A DNA stretch of 64,000 bases, from contig CALKIH010000011.1 in NCBI GenBank assembly GCA_937995335.1, forward strand, positions 62,001-126,000, given 5' to 3'. This document shows positions 61,048 through 64,000 of the stretch, piece after piece. The DNA comes from UBA2357 sp002344625 (lineage in GTDB: Bacteria; Pseudomonadota; Gammaproteobacteria; Burkholderiales; Rhodocyclaceae). A program made the translations under genes and the position numbers. How positions within the stretch are numbered: position 1 is the stretch's first letter; every line of letters begins with the position of its first letter. The notes beneath the pieces are model-generated. The model saw nothing but the letters and a program-made list of their open reading frames with translations, was not told where the DNA came from and ran no database searches.

Positions 61048-61371
61048 ATGAGCGTTACCGAAAAATTCGAAGATGTCGTTCTGCACACCAAGGCCAACGT
61101 GTATTTCGACGGAAAGTGCGTGAGTCACGCTTTCGTGTTGCCGGACGGCACCCGCAAATCGGTGGGTGTGGTGTTGCCGGCGACGCTGACCTTCAATACC
61201 GCCGCCGCCGAAATCATGGAATGCGTCGGCGGCAACTGCCGGGTTCGGATGAAGGGCGGTAGCACCTGGACCCGTTATGCAGCGGGGGAGTCGTTCGAGG
61301 TGCCGGCGGATTCGAGTTTCGACATCGAGGTCGCCGACGAACCTTATCACTACATCTGCCACTACGCCTGA
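61048..61371 (+). CDS. ppnP: Pyrimidine/purine nucleoside phosphorylase PpnP
   Basis: A 107-residue small beta-barrel (cupin-like) enzyme of the former DUF1255 family. 'KANVYFDGKCVSHAFVLPDG', 'GVVLPATLTFNT' and 'GESFEVPADSSFDI' match PpnP, which cleaves many nucleosides with phosphate. It may salvage nucleosides taken up by a BMP-type importer such as the one at 15-20 kb, although the genes are not linked. Confidence 0.92.
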   Translation: MSVTEKFEDVVLHTKANVYFDGKCVSHAFVLPDGTRKSVGVVLPATLTFNTAAAEIMECVGGNCRVRMKGGSTWTRYAAGESFEVPADSSFDIEVADEPYHYICHYA

Positions 61372-61439
61372 CCGGGCGCCCGAATGCGTGCCGGGCGCCG
61401 ACCCGGCTTGCGATGGTCGAGCCCACTGAGAAATCCGCC

Positions 61440-61925
61440 ATGCCATCCTTCGATATCACGTCCGAGGTCGATCTCGTCGCACTCAAGAATGCGGTCGAAG
61501 TTGCCAACCGCAAGATCGCCAACCGCTACGACTTCAAGGGCACCGACGCACGCGTCGAACAGAACGACAAGCTCATGACCCTGTTCGGTGACAGCGACTT
61601 CCAACTCGACCAGATGAAAGCCATTTTGTTGCCCGAGATGACGGCAAAGAAGGTCGACGTGCGCTGCCTCGAGTATGGCGACCTGCAGAAGGTAGGTGGC
61701 AACAAGGTCAAGCAGGAAGTCAAGGTCCGGGTCGGCATCGACCAGGACCTCTCCAAGACCATCGTGCGCTTGCTGAAGGACAGCAAGCTCAAAGTGCAGG
61801 CCTCGATCCAGGGCGAGGCAGTACGGGTGACGGGCGCGAAGCGCGACGTTCTTCAAGAGGCGATCGCGCTGGTCAGGGAGGATGTCACCGATTTTCCATT
61901 GCAGTTCGGAAACTTCAGGGACTGA
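61440..61925 (+). CDS. yajQ: YajQ-family nucleotide-binding protein
   Basis: A 161-residue protein of the YajQ family ('PSFDITSEVDLVALKNAVEV', 'KGTDARVEQND', 'SIQGEAVRVTGAKRDVLQE'). Members bind nucleotides or tRNA, and some bind c-di-GMP. The start is the ATG of MPSFDI; the upstream extension to 61413 is not typical. Confidence 0.93.
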   Translation: MPSFDITSEVDLVALKNAVEVANRKIANRYDFKGTDARVEQNDKLMTLFGDSDFQLDQMKAILLPEMTAKKVDVRCLEYGDLQKVGGNKVKQEVKVRVGIDQDLSKTIVRLLKDSKLKVQASIQGEAVRVTGAKRDVLQEAIALVREDVTDFPLQFGNFRD

Positions 61926-62164
61926 ACATTCAGGGCCATTGTTCTACTGGCCCAACCCGCTCGTGCCCTGCCGGGCACACGCATCCGTCCTGATACAAGT
62001 CGTCGTCCGTCAGCGGGTACGGTGTGCATTTGATCATTGAATCGCGACATGGTGGACGATTTATGATTTTGGTCTATTATGGCAAAGGAGTATGCATGAA
62101 GAGTTGATCGATGGCGCGGCGCATGTTGCCTGTTGCCCATCGAATAAAGACCGGGGTGGATGCC

Positions 62165-62701
62165 ATGAATGCTTTGTTTCCACGCAGGCGCGACAGAGGC
62201 TTTACGCTGGTGGAGCTCATGGTCGTAGTGGCGATCGTCAGCATCCTGCTCATGATCGCGATCCCGCAATTCGGTGAGATCATCAGACAGAATCGGGTTG
62301 CGACCCTGTCCAACCAGTTGCTCGGTACGGTATACGTCGTCCGCTCCGAAGCTATCAAACGCGGTCATCGCGTGACCGCTTGCGTCAGCGCCGACCGCGC
62401 CACCTGCACACCCGGAGGTGCGTGGCACGCGGGCTGGATCGTGTTTGCCGATCGCAACGGTAACGCAGTGCGCGAGGGGGGCGAAACCTTGATCGCAGTA
62501 TATCCGCCGGTCGATGGGGCTACCACGATCACTGGCAACCTGCCGGTGAGCACCTATATTTCGTACAACGCCGCGGGCCGCTCCACCCTGGTGAGCGGGG
62601 CGCTGCAAATGGGCACCGTCACCCTGTGCGATGGTGCCATCGGTAACCAGCTCGTCATCAGCGCCAGCGGGCGGCCGCGCTTGGTTTCCAGCGTGTGTTG
62701 A
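62165..62701 (+). CDS. fimT: GspH/FimT-type pseudopilin
   Basis: A 178-residue prepilin with a short basic leader and the cleavage site Gly12/Phe13 in 'DRGFTLVELMVVVAIVSILL', including the conserved Glu. The C-terminal domain has the GspH/FimT form with four to five cysteines. It is likely a minor pilin priming type IV pilus assembly. The start is the ATG nearest the leader peptide; the frame extends to 62111. It faces a convergent pilE-like gene. Confidence 0.88.
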   Translation: MNALFPRRRDRGFTLVELMVVVAIVSILLMIAIPQFGEIIRQNRVATLSNQLLGTVYVVRSEAIKRGHRVTACVSADRATCTPGGAWHAGWIVFADRNGNAVREGGETLIAVYPPVDGATTITGNLPVSTYISYNAAGRSTLVSGALQMGTVTLCDGAIGNQLVISASGRPRLVSSVC

Positions 62702-62720
62702 GCCCGGTGGTGAGGGTGGC

Positions 62721-62774
62721 GGGTGTAGCCAGGGTGTAGCCATTTCGGCGCACTGAACTGTCGCGGAAATGGCT
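62721..62774. repeat. Repeat and stem-loop between convergent pilin genes
   Basis: GGGTGTAGCC occurs twice (62721-62730 and 62732-62741). AGCCATTTC (62738-62746) and GAAATGGCT (62766-62774) form nine-base inverted arms around 19 bases. The position between convergent fimT and pilE genes suggests a bidirectional transcription end without a T-run. Confidence 0.5.
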
Positions 62775-62812
62775 GTGTGGGTGAATCCCCGAATACTCCT
62801 GGCAGATGTCGA

Positions 62813-63244
62813 TCACCAGCACTTGGTGCTTGAGCCAGAGGCGGTTTTAGCGCCGCTCTGGTTCAGCGTCAGCGTGCCGCAGTTGGTGTCCTTGAGCTGG
62901 GCACCGACCGGCGTGGCAGTGACCGTGTAGGTGGTTGCGGTGTGCGCTGCGGCAATGGTGTAGCGGTCGTCCAGACCCGATTCGGCGGTGCAGCCAAGCG
63001 CAATCGCGTCGCCTGCGTAGCTCATGTTGGTGGTGTAACGGCGCTCGTAAGCCTGCGCGAACTCGGACATGCAGGCCTTGCCCGCCGCCCGGTTGCTTGC
63101 CAGGATGTGCTGCTGGTAGTTCGGCAGGGCGACGCTCGCCAGGATCGCGATGATCGCCACCACGATCATCACCTCGATCAGGGTGAAGCCTCCCGATGAC
63201 GCCTTGGGCATCGGGTAAAAAAACGGTCTGTTCATCATCATCAT
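62813..63244 (-). CDS. pilE: Type IV pilin, PilE-like
   Basis: A 143-residue prepilin with leader ending at Gly19 and 'GFTLIEVMIVVAIIAI', then a pilin globular domain with cysteines near the C-terminus (...NCGTL... and final KCW). PilE of this type is a minor pilin encoded after pilY1. The start codon follows the pilY1 stop directly (TGAATG), with GGGGAAC just upstream as ribosome binding site; four ATG codons occur in a row, so the exact one is uncertain. Confidence 0.88.
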   Translation of the reverse strand: MMMMNRPFFYPMPKASSGGFTLIEVMIVVAIIAILASVALPNYQQHILASNRAAGKACMSEFAQAYERRYTTNMSYAGDAIALGCTAESGLDDRYTIAAAHTATTYTVTATPVGAQLKDTNCGTLTLNQSGAKTASGSSTKCW

Positions 63245-64000
63245 TCAGTTCCCCAGGATTTCACGCCACGAGGTGAGTCCGGCGCCCAGGGTAAGGTCGC
63301 GGAATGGGTCTGGACTGCCGTCGGCGGTCAGGAATATTCCAGTGCCGTCCGTGCCGCCCACAACGGTGATACTGCCGCCAAAAATCGGCTCGATCGCGAT
63401 GACGCTGGGCGGGTCGCCACCGAGGGTGTCGTCAAAGACTCCGTCGCGATTGACATCGAAAATCGGCCGGCTCATGCGCGCACCGGTGAAAGGGTTCACA
63501 CCCCACAGCATGCCGCGCCCGGTCGGGTTGCAGAGGTCGACCACCTCGGGTGTCAGGGTCGCGGCCACCAGCAGGTTGCCGTAGAAGGTATTGGGCAAGA
63601 TCATCCGTTCGCCCGCCCAAGTGTTGAAGTCGATGTGCCAGCCGCTCTTGCCCGCCAAGTCGGCGGCGCTGCCGGTTTCAAGTATCCTTACCGCGCGGTC
63701 GTCGATCTCGCCTGAGCTGGTGATCTTGCGCTCTACGAGGTTGCCGCGCGCTACACTGGTGCCGGCGTCGATCAGGCCGTACCAGCTTTGCACCGCCATG
63801 CTCTTGGCGTCGGCCTCGTTGAGGTAGCGGCCGGTGCCGACGAATACCCACAAGTCCTGGGTGTCGGGGTTGATTGCGGTGATCGGCGCGGCCATGATCG
63901 GCTGTGGATTGCCGCCACCGTCGCGCGCGCTGAATAGCAGGTTCGCCGACGGGCTGCTGCCGAGGCCGGTGAAGCGCCACAGGTTGCCGTTGAGGTCGCC
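63245..64000 (-). CDS. pilY1: PilY1-like type IV pilus tip protein (C-terminal part)
   Basis: About 251 residues of the C-terminal beta-propeller of PilY1; the frame is open to the window edge, so the N-terminus lies beyond 64000. 'GDLNGNLWRFTGLGSSPSAN', 'VFVGTGRYLNEADAKSMAVQ' and 'WGVNPFTGARMSRPIF' are typical, and 'DVNRDGVFDD' is a calcium-binding loop of the kind that controls pilus extension and retraction in PilY1. It is directly followed by pilE. Confidence 0.9.
   Translation of the reverse strand, partial: GDLNGNLWRFTGLGSSPSANLLFSARDGGGNPQPIMAAPITAINPDTQDLWVFVGTGRYLNEADAKSMAVQSWYGLIDAGTSVARGNLVERKITSSGEIDDRAVRILETGSAADLAGKSGWHIDFNTWAGERMILPNTFYGNLLVAATLTPEVVDLCNPTGRGMLWGVNPFTGARMSRPIFDVNRDGVFDDTLGGDPPSVIAIEPIFGGSITVVGGTDGTGIFLTADGSPDPFRDLTLGAGLTSWREILGN

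Noticed and set aside
1..64000. CRISPR arrays, insertion sequences, prophage genes, tRNA or rRNA genes.
   Set aside because: I saw no regularly spaced repeats, no transposase or integrase, no phage structural gene and no tRNA- or rRNA-like sequence while reading. A tRNAscan-type and repeat search would be the decisive check.

Overview
The window is a GC-rich bacterial chromosome segment packed with ordinary genes on both strands. Gene content points to a motile, denitrifying betaproteobacterium, most likely of the Rhodocyclales (Azoarcus/Thauera/Aromatoleum type). The signs are a cytochrome cd1-type nitrite reductase maturation cluster with a NirDL fusion, FlhDC-controlled chemotaxis genes, a likely phenylacetate-type CoA gene pair, and the housekeeping order murJ / rpsT / DUF3579 / argD-argF-argG. 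The taxonomic call is inferred from gene content only. I saw no rRNA, tRNA, CRISPR array, insertion sequence or prophage.

Region 1 (1-13.3 kb), denitrification and NO response. A 5'-truncated c-type cytochrome of the ethylbenzene-dehydrogenase-like haem-binding family and a cupredoxin lead in. On the minus strand lie norF, norE and a SUMT-type methyltransferase (nirE). On the plus strand lie nirC, nirF, nirDL, nirG, nirH, nirJ and nirN for haem d1 synthesis, then a Dnr-type Crp/Fnr regulator. A hemerythrin, a DUF2249 protein, a polytopic membrane protein and a small zinc-ribbon membrane protein follow. Four FNR/DNR-type boxes sit before norE, between nirE and nirC, before nirJ and before the hemerythrin, so the regulator in the cluster probably controls all of it.

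Region 2 (13.3-24.4 kb), transport and catabolism. There is a gene-poor, partly AT-rich stretch with one small possible gene, then a split chromate transporter, a complete BMP-type (nucleoside-like) ABC transporter, an isochorismatase-family hydrolase, a zinc-ribbon Nudix hydrolase, and an enoyl-CoA hydratase / 3-hydroxyacyl-CoA dehydrogenase pair.

Region 3 (24.5-37.6 kb), motility. An HDOD/pseudo-receiver/GGDEF protein is followed by flhDC, motAB and a chemotaxis set: an unusual Hpt-CheW protein with no kinase domain, cheR, two cheV genes, cheY, cheZ, and a cheA that lacks a recognisable P2 domain. Two close matches to the sigma-28 (FliA) promoter are present. The kinase-less protein and the P2-less CheA look complementary, and this is the most intriguing feature of the window.

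Region 4 (37.7-47.3 kb), housekeeping: transaldolase, truC, sodB, xseA, a DnaA-box-bearing intergenic region, exbB-exbD-lpxK-ycaR-kdsB-adk, and a phosphofructokinase of the PPi-dependent type with an atypical active-site combination.

Region 5 (47.3-64 kb): a TetR repressor divergent from a tripartite RND efflux operon with two operator-like palindromes between them, a PEBP-family protein, murJ, rpsT, DUF3579, argD, argF, argG, small conserved genes (DUF2788, ppnP, yajQ), and the edge of a type IV pilus locus (fimT-like, pilE-like, and pilY1 truncated by the window end).
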